Assembly (NCBI GenBank): GCA_032718475.1
Contig: JAUCBJ010000816.1
Coordinates: 36,476-100,475, forward strand
Direction of reading: 5' to 3'
Length of the DNA: 64,000 nt
Origin: Nemertoderma westbladi
Taxonomy: Eukaryota > Xenacoelomorpha > Nemertodermatida > Nemertodermatidae
Positions 21,801 to 31,168 of the stretch are shown in pieces. A model generated the notes under the pieces. The model was not told where the DNA came from, made no database searches, and worked only from the letters and a program-made list of their open reading frames with translations. The translations under genes were made by a program, and so were the position numbers. Numbering within the stretch: the first letter of the stretch is position 1; each line of letters opens with the position of its first letter.

Positions 21801-24578
21801 AACTTGTAGAGGTTGCGGTTGAGCAGGTCGTTTCTCTAATGTCTCGAGCGCTTCATGCGCATTTTGACCGATGAGTATTTGCACTCCAGGATAATCTGTC
21901 TGGAATCGAGGTATCTTAAGATGTTGGATGCTCTCATCCTCGTCCCAATTATAAAGGTCTGCTTGAGTAGTAGCGAAGTTCTTTATAGCCACCATTTTCA
22001 CTGACCTTATGCTATGTTCTCCTAGTTCGTCCTGGGGGGTGGACAACGCACCTACATAATAATCTGCTGTTACTGTGGATTTCCAAACTTGCATAATTCC
22101 TGACATGTTTAGCTTAGTTCGGAACTTGGGTTGTCCATCGAATATGTCTTCGGCTAGCTCTTTGTCGATGAATGTTCCTGTACTACCGGAATCAAGGAGG
22201 GCGTTCACTACATAACTCCTTTTTGGTCCGTGGACCCTTACCTGTACCACAGGAAATTCTCTAATCCCTACATTGGAAGTTGGCGCTTTCCAAGATGGTT
22301 GTCGATCAGAAGTAGTTAGAGCGAGGTCAATGTCTGTTTCTTTTTCATAAATGAGTGCTCGATACACTGTGGTATTTATCATGTAACAGGATTCGTTTTC
22401 GTCGGAGAACTCGTCCGTATAGAATCCTTCCATCTCAGATTGATCAGTGTCGTTCACATCACTGAATTGGACATGTAATTCGGAATCACTTACCTGACTC
22501 GGACTATTTCGCTCGAATTCAGTGTGCAACAAGATATGATGTTTCGCACTGCACTTGGTACATCTTGTGTCAGAGTAACAGGTTCGCCGTTGGTGTCCAT
22601 GTCTGAGGCAATTATAACACAACCGCTTGTTCCACATGACTTCACGTCTCTCAGTTAATGATTTCTTTAGAAATTCATCACACATATTTAAGCGATGGGT
22701 CCCATCACATAGCGCACATTTCGGTTTGATGTTACTTACCTTACTCTGAGTAACATTGTGTACACTTGTTTTTTCTTCGGGCTTTCTCACCTGAATTCTC
22801 TTGGGAGACGTAGGAGGAGTTTTTCTTACCTGTTCTCTCCTGTCATTTGTTCGAGACTTGAATTTACTTACCTGATCTTTAGGCATTTTATTTACGTAAT
22901 AAGATCTATCAGTGTCTTTCCCGCTATCTTCTCCTTGAGAAGTCTGGCTTTCGCCATCATCTGTATAACACACTGGTGTTACCTTTCTCCGAGCGACGGG
23001 TTTTTCACTTACCTTGTTTTCCGGTGTCTTCTCTCTGGACAATTTCAGGAGCTGTAATTTCACTTCTCCATCTAGGAATGACATGAGATCAGCCATGGTA
23101 GGGTCTCGTCGTTGTTGTTCCATCATATATAGCACTTTCTTATCCCAGCGTGTACCTACTCCACCCTTCGGTAAAGTAGAAGCCACTGCTCTAATAACCA
23201 TAGCATTCTGATACTCATGAGACTTACCTAGCCAATCTAATTGTCTGCAGATCTCCTGAATCTCATCGGAAAACTCTATAATTCCGCTGCTAATAAACTT
23301 TCGGGGCGCTACCAACTTTGCATACAAATACCCAGCTATATTATTCCTATTACCATACCTGATGTTTAGTGTATCCCAAACTTGTCTTAATCCGTCTGGA
23401 TGTCCAATAAACTTTAACGCCATTAACTTGGGAGATCCTTCCAAGCACTCGATGAGGAATCTAAGTTTCTCTCCATTAGATAGCACAGAGTTCTGTATGT
23501 TATCTTTGTAATATTCATTAAAAGGTAACCATTTCATCTCATCTCCATTGAACTTGACGATCTCTCCCACCTTTACTGCTTGCCGGGCTTCGGTTCTAGC
23601 CATTTGACGCGTAAAACTTTCTTGGGCCATCGTGTTATTTAATATCGAGTTATCGGTATATAAATTTCTCGGATTATGATCCGGTCTATAGGGAATATCA
23701 TTATCAACAGGTCTATAATTACCCTTAATAGGGTTCACTATAGGAGTTTCTACTTCGCTAGCAGTATAGATGCGTGTAGGCTCCACACCTTGCGCATGAG
23801 ATACTTCAGACCTAACAGGTTGACACATGGTTACAGGGGGTGGTGGTATACCCTTTTGTGCATTTACTAATTTATCGCGTTCTAGCGCGATACTTTGCTG
23901 CACTTCTTGCAACTCTAGCCTACTTTCCCTTACTGTGCCCTTGAATTGCTGAACGGTCTCCTGCATCTGTCCGAGCAGGAGATCCATCCCCCGTCGTCTC
24001 TCATCCACCCATTCAACCGCCGAAGCGGGATTCGCCAACATTGTAGCGGGCGGACGAGGGACAACGGGCGACAAATCATGGATATTTCGCTCGGAGTCCA
24101 GGGCATGAACTGTCTCACGGACTGTTCTGCTGGGCACAGGTAGCTTAGTGCTGTGCAAAGGGAATTGAGAGGTAGGTTCAGGGAGTACAGGTGTCTCTAC
24201 GACCGAAAGGGTGGCTTCGGGAACAGACCTAACTATTTCGGGCTCATCTACTATAGTAGGGAGTCTCTCTATTGTAATTATTTGGTCTGTGGGTTCTGTA
24301 CTACCTAAGTTGGTGTTATTTAGTTGCCTTCTAACAGCTGGAGGCAAATCAGGCAATTTTTGACGGTGGGATGTTCTTTTACGTCTGCTTAGGCGAGATC
24401 GATTTCCTCCGCCTTCAGTGTCGGTGGTATCGCCTTCCTCAGATGATGTATAACCCTGTCTTTTGGGAGTAGATCGATTCATCATCTGCATATTACTAGC
24501 TGTTAACTGTTTATTAAAGTTGTCTTGTCTCTCTTGAAGATTTTCCAACTCTAGTTGGGCAGTCTCTTCAGACGCCTT
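18825..24578 (-). CDS. BEL/Pao gag (C-terminal part) and pol polyprotein
   Basis: Same frame as the gag part upstream, entered after the TGA at 24581-24579. Residue numbers count from 24548. Order of parts: a DUF1759 region typical of BEL/Pao gag at about 330-490; Cys/His clusters at 611-664; an aspartic protease (DUF1758-type) with active site LLDSGSTGTF at 785-794; reverse transcriptase at about 1120-1320 with SDIEGMFLQ at 1201-1209 and catalytic YMDD at 1281-1284; a Peptidase_A17-type linker; RNase H at about 1455-1590 with AELKAA, YWTDALLVLEYI and NPADIASRG; and the integrase zinc domain with H1839, H1844, C1874, C1877. The first RNase H carboxylate position reads Glu (FGEAI) where Asp is usual. 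The frame ends at TAA 18827-18825, inside the integrase. Confidence 0.93.
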   Translation of the reverse strand, partial: KASEETAQLELENLQERQDNFNKQLTASNMQMMNRSTPKRQGYTSSEEGDTTDTEGGGNRSRLSRRKRTSHRQKLPDLPPAVRRQLNNTNLGSTEPTDQIITIERLPTIVDEPEIVRSVPEATLSVVETPVLPEPTSQFPLHSTKLPVPSRTVRETVHALDSERNIHDLSPVVPRPPATMLANPASAVEWVDERRRGMDLLLGQMQETVQQFKGTVRESRLELQEVQQSIALERDKLVNAQKGIPPPPVTMCQPVRSEVSHAQGVEPTRIYTASEVETPIVNPIKGNYRPVDNDIPYRPDHNPRNLYTDNSILNNTMAQESFTRQMARTEARQAVKVGEIVKFNGDEMKWLPFNEYYKDNIQNSVLSNGEKLRFLIECLEGSPKLMALKFIGHPDGLRQVWDTLNIRYGNRNNIAGYLYAKLVAPRKFISSGIIEFSDEIQEICRQLDWLGKSHEYQNAMVIRAVASTLPKGGVGTRWDKKVLYMMEQQRRDPTMADLMSFLDGEVKLQLLKLSREKTPENKVSEKPVARRKVTPVCYTDDGESQTSQGEDSGKDTDRSYYVNKMPKDQVSKFKSRTNDRREQVRKTPPTSPKRIQVRKPEEKTSVHNVTQSKVSNIKPKCALCDGTHRLNMCDEFLKKSLTERREVMWNKRLCYNCLRHGHQRRTCYSDTRCTKCSAKHHILLHTEFERNSPSQVSDSELHVQFSDVNDTDQSEMEGFYTDEFSDENESCYMINTTVYRALIYEKETDIDLALTTSDRQPSWKAPTSNVGIREFPVVQVRVHGPKRSYVVNALLDSGSTGTFIDKELAEDIFDGQPKFRTKLNMSGIMQVWKSTVTADYYVGALSTPQDELGEHSIRSVKMVAIKNFATTQADLYNWDEDESIQHLKIPRFQTDYPGVQILIGQNAHEALETLEKRPAQPQPLQVYAGRTRVGWYFTGPSRRTLMERLPKEQVYQAREWEVENSEFDDPTEGTPYSSDNDDIHQLFDEENAIDLLKESETWQNQVNLCQLLHPSERDDYNDELNDVIERYNAKTRDEHAVRFFTQEVVEPNSYDKALSVEEERAKQIQATTTRFLKDQGRYEIGLPFRKREPKFINNRPLAEKRIAQLHRRLTANSSAKEMYKTQLKKFISKGYAELVPEETPITERTYYLTHHYVPKPGKPHEVRVVFDGSALYMGQSLNSELLPGPNLLQSLLGILLRLRQYSIAFASDIEGMFLQVKALDRDRDSLRFLWWPEGDLNKKPVEYWMTIQAFGIISSPSNACSVVRTTADDNRDTFSKEVIDNIKRDIYMDDNLKSFPSVEEAIEVAKGTVECLKKGGFRLTKFTSNSREFLESIPVEDRGTKDLDLIKDDLPETKTLGLKWDTERDILFFQLKQRDNPVRTKRICLSILSTYFDPLGFISPVILIARSLVQQMWLENHSWDDPLKGELLKKWMKWEDSLPAIENFIISRSYFGHVLPTYSYQLHVFGEAIDMGIGIVAYLRVETPDGIKVALVTSKALINNKLKVPRAELKAALYATAIGRNVTEQIDYPLEKTVYWTDALLVLEYITNEVCQFSVFVTNRVAIILSRTTMDQWRHCPGTINPADIASRGATPQELVDTPDWLVGPDFLYKEEEEWPPHLTTAEIRQAKGAEKVKPKTQASKSKLFKPTVDLSVLHTSGDEALDQKPTATNKLVVEIRDKDWKSGIPDISQGLSPLLQRAIHHYSSWNRLCKAVTYLKRCFHHHYSGMKTKGDTAPIISVQVHVIKDLPKYKVPDKFLKEKISYQEHEETNKQLLRLLQCYEDSDKYFLLLRNPQMRLRDRFSSTMIDGLIRVGGRLTNAPLSFDTKFPILIRNLEIQVKMIVDVHSKLYHAGRERVLSEIRTRYYFYKPRRALNQVLRNCIPCRKAFSRPLTQREAELPRERVSFYEPPFTNL

Positions 24579-24830
24579 TCATTCTGCTTCTGCCACTGCA
24601 GCTGCCAAAGCCGCCTTTCTTTCTGCTTCTGCCACTGCAGCTGCCAAGGCCGCTTTTCTTTCTACCTCTGCCACTGCCGCCTTTCTTTCTGCTTCTGCCA
24701 CTGCTGCTGCCGCTGCTTTTCTTTCTGCTTCTGCCACTGCAGCTGCCAAGGCTGCTTTTCTTTCTGCCTCTGCCACTGCCGCTTTTCTTTCTGCTTCTGC
24801 CACTGCTGCTGCCGCTGCTGCTATCTTTCT
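24579..24830 (-). repeat. Coding tandem repeat in gag
   Basis: Plus-strand words GCTTCTGCCACTGC and GCCGCYTTTCTTTCTGC alternate eight or nine times with variable Ala-codon spacers. On the minus strand they encode AEAERKA units. Such arrays expand and contract easily, so copy number may differ between element copies. The in-frame TGA marks the downstream edge of the array. Confidence 0.9.
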
Positions 24831-26000
24831 GTCTTCTATACGTTTTTTCTTTACTTGTTCTTCTTGAACCTTAGTGATGTGGATGCTTTCATCAAATTTA
24901 GCTTGGTTCGCAGCTCTCATATCCACATCGATGGCGTCCAACACACGCTGGGCTCCTTCACTATTAGGGCTAAGTCCGTCCAACCTTCTCCTCAACTCTT
25001 CATCACCTACGAAACGCTGATAGTCTGACAGATAGATGTCAATGGCATCCCTCTTATGCGGTTTCTCTGCCGTCGCTTCACTTTCCACTTGGGAAAAAGT
25101 AGCGTCTGTTGATTCTCCATGGGTTGAGCGCTCCTCCAGCTGAGCTTTCCACTGAGCTGTTCCTTGAACCTGGCGACTCACCCGTTGAAACCAAGTCTTT
25201 ACGGCAACTTGCAACGACGTGTCTTGTCTTCTTTTAGAAGCCTCCTCAAAGGCCGATAAGATTAGCCTAATTCGCAGAATTCTTTCTCTAACTTGATAAA
25301 GCAGTTGTCCCTGCTCTTGAGGTCCTTGAGGTTGTTGAAACAGTTGTTTTTCTACTCGCTCCATAGAGCTGAAGAATCCTTGTGCGTATCCGGCTGCGGA
25401 CCTCTTCCATACAGCTGGATCGATGGTTTCCTTGGCTACTCCCATCCGGTGTATGTCTTCCCAGGCAGCTTCTGATAAATCAAACGGGAGTCCGGGTCCG
25501 GGGAAGTTCCATTGCGACTCGACCATAGACTTCAGTTCTTCCCTTGTGTATCCCTCATAACTATCTTTAGTTGATTGCTTACTTCTCGCCCAATCGATCT
25601 GGTGTTCTTCCACCGCGATCAATAACCTAGTGAGTACGGCTGCAGGAAGGATGAGAAGGGGATCCGAATAAACCGCATCCGTCATCTTTGCTCCGCGCTC
25701 GGGTGTCAGTTCTACAGTATCTTCACTACTGGAGCTGTCGGGCCGCTGAGAAATAAGTTCTTGGCTCGCGGGTTGTTGCTGTTCCGCTGCTTCTTGGTCC
25801 CGCTTGACCTGAGCTCGAGTGCCTATGATAGACCTACGATGTTGGACCAGCCTAGGTTCTGTTATTACTACTGGAGGGATGACCTTCCTCACAGTGGGAG
25901 GTGAACTGAACTTAGGACTAGACGGTTCTACACCTCTATCTGAGTCGCAGATAGTTACATCTAATAAACTGTCTGACAGGTTCTGCTTAGTATCAGACAT
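24579..26000 (-). CDS. N-terminal gag region of the giant element
   Basis: Starts at ATG 26000 (MSDTKQNLSD) and runs 473 residues to a TGA at 24581-24579. The frame continues unchanged into the pol entry, so gag and pol form a single ~2700-codon frame (26000 to 17880). Residues 1-130 are Pro/Ser-rich and probably disordered. About 100-380 is helical and rich in Trp, Arg and Glu. From about 395 to the end an Ala/Glu/Arg repeat (AEAERKA and AAAVAEAE) would form a long charged helix or coiled coil. I know of no standard BEL gag with this N-terminal domain. The TGA lies within a repeat unit whose sister units have an Arg codon there, so it may be a mutation, or less likely a readthrough site. Confidence 0.85.
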   Translation of the reverse strand: MSDTKQNLSDSLLDVTICDSDRGVEPSSPKFSSPPTVRKVIPPVVITEPRLVQHRRSIIGTRAQVKRDQEAAEQQQPASQELISQRPDSSSSEDTVELTPERGAKMTDAVYSDPLLILPAAVLTRLLIAVEEHQIDWARSKQSTKDSYEGYTREELKSMVESQWNFPGPGLPFDLSEAAWEDIHRMGVAKETIDPAVWKRSAAGYAQGFFSSMERVEKQLFQQPQGPQEQGQLLYQVRERILRIRLILSAFEEASKRRQDTSLQVAVKTWFQRVSRQVQGTAQWKAQLEERSTHGESTDATFSQVESEATAEKPHKRDAIDIYLSDYQRFVGDEELRRRLDGLSPNSEGAQRVLDAIDVDMRAANQAKFDESIHITKVQEEQVKKKRIEDRKIAAAAAAVAEAERKAAVAEAERKAALAAAVAEAERKAAAAAVAEAERKAAVAEVERKAALAAAVAEAERKAALAAAVAEAE

Positions 26001-28189
26001 GTTTGTTTACACAGTTGAATGTCTACTGCTATTACAGTCTAAGTAAGTCTAGTAATTCAGTATTAACTGCTAGCCTAGTAATTAATTACCGATACTGCTA
26101 CTCAGTGTAGCGTGATATATAATATATTAGTATACCGGTATGCTTATAGTATATATAAGTATTATTACAGACTAGTTTATCACAGAATACCGGTAGGTAA
26201 TTTTAGCACAAATATATATAAATATATAATAGGCCTATCGTGGATACCGGTATGCAGTTTACACTTATAGTATATATAATACAAGTATAATTATTAACTA
26301 GAATTAATTACAGAATACCGGTATGATTTCAGCTTAAGTTTATAAAAATAAATATAATAAGCCTATTGGAAATACCGGTATGTCAATTATTTTAGAATAA
26401 TTGAATTTCTGAATTTTAAGGGTTACTTGGTTACTTTAACTTACTTTATTACCGTTATTTAAGCAGTAGTCCAACTGATATTGAGACCTAATTGTGGTAT
26501 GGCAGGCCTACTATTTATAAATCGTTTGAGTTGATTTATAATATATATATACCCGTTTAATGGGTTTTGTCAATGTTTGAAATAAATGTTATTATTTCTG
26601 GGGGAGTCACTACACAAAGTTGTGTGCTCTCAGTGGAGTGCTACTTGTTAGACACTAAAACAAATAATTCTAATTTACCTAAGTTACTTAATACTACAAA
26701 TTACGTACAATTCGGGTTGAGATTACAATCTCTAAATAAACACAAAAATTTAATTACAAATACACAAATACAAATTTTTAGGGTAATTTTACAAGAAGTC
26801 TACTAACCAGCCTAACAAAGGGTTAGAATATCTGGTTATTACAACGGACAGGTTACTACGGTATTTGAAAATAATAAGTAGTAGTAAATATACTGCGTTG
26901 TCCAGATAGGAAAATACCACCGCCTGACGACCTATAACCGTATCGCTATAGGTACTACGTTATGTATCACGGAGTGTCCCTACCTAGAAGTTAATTACCG
27001 CGGTCTACCAGAACCAACGTGCCTATTAACCACTTTACAACACAAATACACTACCTACACACTAATTGCTTTCGGAAAGCACTGTACACTAAACCCTAAA
27101 TTAGGTACAAGTACTTGTACAACAATAATTAGTAGTTAAAAATACTTGAACAGCTAAAAGAACCACGGCATCTGCTGGAGTGACCGGTGCACAAAATCAC
27201 CAGTCTTTACCTACGCCGAGCAGCCCGTATAGTACCGGGGTTAGTTTAACTATAACGGTATGTATAACAAACACAATTACTGTAGGAATAAACTTGGGGA
27301 ATATGAATGTTGCGAATAATCGCATAAACTCTGAATAATAAATATTACGCTACGCGTACAAACCATTCAAACAAAGTGCAGACCAAATACTGACAGACTA
27401 CTATCAAGCCTAAACAAACTACGGTATATGTAGACTCCGAAATGGTTAAGTAGTATGCGTTCTAACCCAGTAGTACGACTTATTCTTTAGATGGGGGTTT
27501 ACCTTACAGCAATGGCTGCCCCTACTTCCTAACCGTTCTTTATCGGACAGATGCTTTACACACACCGAAATTTCCTCAAACCCAACAGCAGCCAGACAAC
27601 TATCCAGCCTACAAATTATCTAAATAAAATTATACGCTACCCGTACAGACTACACAAACAAAGTACAGACCAAACGCCGGCGGATTCCTATCAGGCCTAA
27701 ATAAACCACAGGACATGCAGACTCCGAAATGGTTAAGTAGTATGCGTTCTAACCCAGTAGTACGACTTATTCTTTAGATGGGGGTTTACCTTACAGCAAT
27801 GGCTGCCCCTACTTCCTAACCGTTCTTTATCGGACATACACTCTACATGCACTGCAATCCGTTCAGACCTAATCAACAGTTAGCCAACAGTCAAGCCTAC
27901 AAATTATCTGTACAATCTGAACAGGCTTACACGCCTTCTGCTCAATACTGGCCTACAAATAAATAAAACTGACAGAAATAAGTAAGCTCCAAAAGAAACA
28001 AGGGGTGTACAGTCCCTAATCTCTTAAACAGCCTACCGGTATACAATACCACAATCGAATAATACTGCTGTACCTGTACTACTGTAGGTACCGGTCCGGA
28101 TGATCAGGCAGTCAGGCCTACTGGTTACCGGTCGACCGGTACTTTCTACTAGATTGCTTACACCGCAATCCAGAAGCAATATCTGTTAT
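26001..28189 (-). other. 5' leader of the giant element
   Basis: Non-coding region between the 5' LTR and the gag ATG. A primer-binding site should lie just inside the LTR; the best TGG start I see is TGGATTGCGGTGTAAGC at about 28170-28154, some 20 bases in, and I would not name the tRNA. Frequent TACCGG words mark 26130-26390. A tandem repeat occupies about 27345-27919. Packaging signals and the splice donor for the downstream frame would be expected here, but I cannot point to them. Confidence 0.65.
27345..27919. repeat. ~287-bp tandem repeat in the leader
   Basis: Segments 27432-27549 and 27719-27836 are identical over 118 bases as read (starting AGACTCCGAAATGG, ending TTTATCGGACA), offset 287. 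The sequences before each are related but diverged (ACAAAGTGCAGACCAAA and ACAAAGTACAGACCAAA). The perfect block inside a diverged unit suggests selection or gene conversion on that part. Confidence 0.9.
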
Positions 28190-29318
28190 TGATTGCGCTT
28201 TTGAAGACCTTTGACAGTTTAACCTGCCAAAATTAGAATGTCTTTTAGATGATATATATTCTTTAGCTTTATGACGAGTATTTGATACACTACATTAGCC
28301 GAAGCCAGTCTATGCGCAATCATTCACCCGTTGGATATACCCGGGAGACTGAGTTCGGAGCTTAATGATTGATAGTGTAAGCCTACCGTATTATTCGACT
28401 GATCGTAATATATAATCTCTGACCAATATTATTCACTTTCGGGAAATATTAACAGTTCCTTTTGGACGTGGCGCTCTAAATATGTAAACAGAGTTATGAC
28501 TTAAACTAGACACAACGAAAAGGCTATAGATTAACGTATATGGCACATTCTTTAGGAGATGCTTTGTTATCAGTTACAATCATACACAATGCTGCACAAT
28601 ACTGCACACTAATCTGCCGACCTTCACTAAATTTGGTCACGTATAAAGAGAGCAACAGACAATTTATGTTGGGCATATGAAATAGCATTAGATTCACTTC
28701 AAACCACTTAACATACATAGGTCGCAATCGTTTATCTGTAACCGGTCTCTCTAACCTTTAGTATATCAAGAAGGTGGGGTGTCTGACTATTGATCAGTAT
28801 TCCGATATAATATTTCATCAACAAATATAACGAATAACCAACAGCAAAAGCAGTAATGTAAGATATGAATTGCATAGATATGTATGATAAGATTGTATGT
28901 AGGTAGGTCGATTTGATAACAGATATACGTTCTATAATTAAGCCTACTAATGTAAAGCTAAAGAATGCTGATATACGTAGGTGCCAAAGGCCGATGTTCT
29001 TAGGCTCTAGCAAAAAACATAAACACTGAACTACTGAGTTTCTGTATACACCTCCAACACAGAGACAAAAAACGCTCTGATTGGTCAACCGAACAACGAG
29101 AGAACAAAGAAACAAAGAAACGTCAGTATCTAGCTTATCGCGTCACGAGATTGCGGATTATGTCCTCTAAAGTACAAATACAATACAAATACATAAGAAA
29201 TGACTTTTATGTCCTCTAAAACACCAGTACAGCAAGGACACAGCCTTTTTATGCCTAGCAAACCAACTACAGAGTACTTTAAGGGAAAATAACCGTTAAT
29301 GACGCAAAAGCTTTTACA
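28190..29318 (-). repeat. 5' LTR of the giant element
   Basis: 1129 bp partner of 10754-11907, plus-strand ends TGATTGCGC and GCTTTTACA. It should hold the promoter and polyadenylation signal of the element. On the minus strand a CCAATCAGAGCG word at about 29085-29070 (a CCAAT-box-like sequence) is shared with the older solo LTRs, which marks a conserved LTR segment. Confidence 0.92.
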
Positions 29319-29323
29319 GCAGT
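29319..29323. repeat. Target site duplication GCAGT (right)
   Basis: Exact partner of 10749-10753, immediately outside the terminal CA of the 5' LTR. Confidence 0.9.
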
Positions 29324-30370
29324 ATAGGTGCTTTAGCGGACATAACAAGCCATTTTTACCGCAATGCGCTTAATACTCTAAATAGATTGTAGTTCAGATG
29401 ACGAAATCTGTCAGCTGATTTACTGTTGATGTGGAACTTCTTTGTTCAGCTCGCTCAGCCAATCAGAGCGATTTTCATTTTATCTTGCACAGAGGCCTAC
29501 GGAAAACCGGGCAATGCATTACGGTCTTTGTTTACCTTTCTGAGCGAGAACAACTGCTTGGAAATTCTTCTGTACTTCTGTGTTGGAAGTTTCAGACTTT
29601 GACCTAAACATCAGAAACATCAGATGGCTTTGATTACAAGAACGTAAAACTATTAACGCGGCACTACGCAACGCGATTCAACTACCGCATCACACCGCAA
29701 TTCATGCATTGCTGCACATGGAACACTGCATAAGTAACACATACTGACTGTTCACTGCATTATATTACTTCTGTTATTAATTATTATGTTGGTGTATATT
29801 GCTGATATATTTGGAGAATACCGATGAATAATCATAAAACCCCCAATCTTCTTGATTACTAAAGGTTAGAGGAACAGGTTTACCGGTAGCAACTGCGACT
29901 TACATTATAGTGGTTTTTGTGTGAATTGAATGCTATTTCATAATCCCTACATGTGTCAGTTGCTATCCTCCTTATATATGATCAAATTCAGTGACGGTCG
30001 GCAGATCAGTGCGCAGTAGTGTGAAGTAGTGTGAAGGTTAATAAAGCATCTCCTAAAGAATGCGCTTTTTACGAAACTCAGTAGCCATCCAGTTGTGACT
30101 TAAAGCGCCACGTCCTAAAGGAACTGTTAATATTTCCCCGAAAGTAAATATATTGTCAGAGATTATATATCAACGATCAATCGAATAATACAGTAGGTCT
30201 ATACTGCAATCACTATCAAAGCATCCGAATCCAGTCTCCCTTAACTGTGGGTGAATGGTCTCGCACAGGCTGGCTTCGGCTGATGTAACTTCAGTACATT
30301 AAATAATTGATATACAAAAAGACAACTAAAATTGGCAGGTTAAACTGCAAAAGGTCTAAAAGCGCGAACA
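29324..30370 (+). mobile_element. Older solo LTR, 3' fragment
   Basis: Continues the fragment at 10654-10753; together they make about 1147 bp, close to the giant element's LTR length. Shared with the reverse complement of that LTR: CCAATCAGAGCG, GGAACTGTTAATATTTCCC, CAGAGATTATATAT, GACTGGCTTCGGCT-like and TTGGCAGGTTAAACTG. It ends GCGCGAACA. It is diverged from the giant element's LTR and lies in the opposite orientation. No internal region is attached, so it is a solo LTR of a related family. Confidence 0.88.
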
Positions 30371-30375
30371 AATAC

Positions 30376-30621
30376 CTTGGCACCTGACAGTTGATCCTGG
30401 CAGCAATCTCCACGGTTGTAGAGTTCCACACTCTCTATAGCTGTTGTGTGAACGAGGTCCACCCACCACCAACTAGGTCCCATACTGTCGGTATGAGTGC
30501 AGGAGTTCCCATCCCAGTTACTGTCTGTGTTACCGTCGTTAGCTCGAGCAGGGGAACCTCCGTCGATTTCCGAATCAGCACCAGTGGGGAGACCAAGTGC
30601 AATGTTTCTTGAAACTTCCAC
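30376..30621 (-). CDS. F-type lectin 1, penultimate known exon
   Basis: 82 codons in phase 0 after a ATATTTAG acceptor. The exon opens VEVSRNIALGLPTGA, the usual start of the F-type lectin fold, followed by ANDGNTDSNWDGNSCTHTD, SWWWVDL and NRGDCCQDQLSGAK. The donor AAG|GTATTT follows GAK. The RGDCC cluster and the adjacent-cysteine pair are family signatures. In the common sugar-binding pattern RXDX4[R/K] the last basic residue is Gln here, so fucose binding may be altered. Earlier exons (signal peptide) were not found; they would lie above 30624 on this strand. The donor GTATT lies within the right flank duplication of the solo LTR, so the insertion landed exactly at the exon border. Confidence 0.9.
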
Positions 30622-31163
30622 CTAAATATCGGCAAAAATCGGTAGTGAGTGGGAGGAACCGTTACACCGATCATCTTGTTTGGGAGTAGCCTAAAACTAC
30701 TGTATGTACTATGTACTGTTCGTACAGTTCAGGTTAGTGCAGTGGCGCCATATTTCAACATATTTCCACTAATCCACTATCCAGAAGTCCTATACCACTC
30801 AGATAGAGCTCAAACTGTTGTCATTTGTAACACTAGGCCTACAGTCTACTGTAGAAAAGTAGAAGAAAGTAGAAGTAGAAGAAAAATAATGCAGCCAAAT
30901 CTCGTCGTCATATATGTCTTTATTCAATTTCCATTTTCTCGAATTTAGCTGAATATTTTTTTCTAATTTTTCTAAGAGACGTAGAGAAAGGAATTTTCTA
31001 CGACGCCAAAACATATTTGGATCATAAATATGAAATCATTCAAAGAAAATTTGAATATATATATCGCCATATATATATATATATTCCCCTTATATATATA
31101 ATACTAGATGTATCACTTTTTTTGTGGTTCTTTGGCTACAAATATACAATATATGTATAATGG
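30622..31163. other. Upstream flank of the lectin 1 exon, no gene seen
   Basis: AT-rich; a (TA)n-like run at 31056-31110. It may contain part of an upstream lectin intron. No further exon with a lectin or signal-peptide pattern was recognised. Confidence 0.4.
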
Positions 31164-31168
31164 CACCC
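31164..31168. repeat. Target site duplication CACCC (left)
   Basis: CACCC at 31164-31168 abuts TGTGAGCGG at 31169. The same CACCC follows the 3' LTR at 34760-34764. This fixes the ends of the element between them. Confidence 0.8.

Larger units (their letters stand above)
10754..29318 (-). mobile_element. Giant 18.6 kb BEL/Pao-type LTR retroelement
   Basis: Complete element read on the minus strand: 5' LTR (29318-28190), leader (28189-26001), gag-pol frame (26000-17880), spacer, a 1417-residue second frame (16239-11986), purine tract and 3' LTR (11907-10754). Both ends are TG...CA and the GCAGT duplications match exactly. The pol domain order protease, RT, RNase H, integrase, with DUF1759 and DUF1758-type regions, places it in BEL/Pao. 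BEL/Pao elements are usually about 4-10 kb, so this is very large because of the long gag, the leader, and the extra frame. The LTRs look almost identical over about 940 bases, which implies recent insertion, yet gag-pol has two stops and an integrase deletion. It lies inside an older related solo LTR within the lectin 1 intron, in the lectin's own orientation. Confidence 0.93.
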
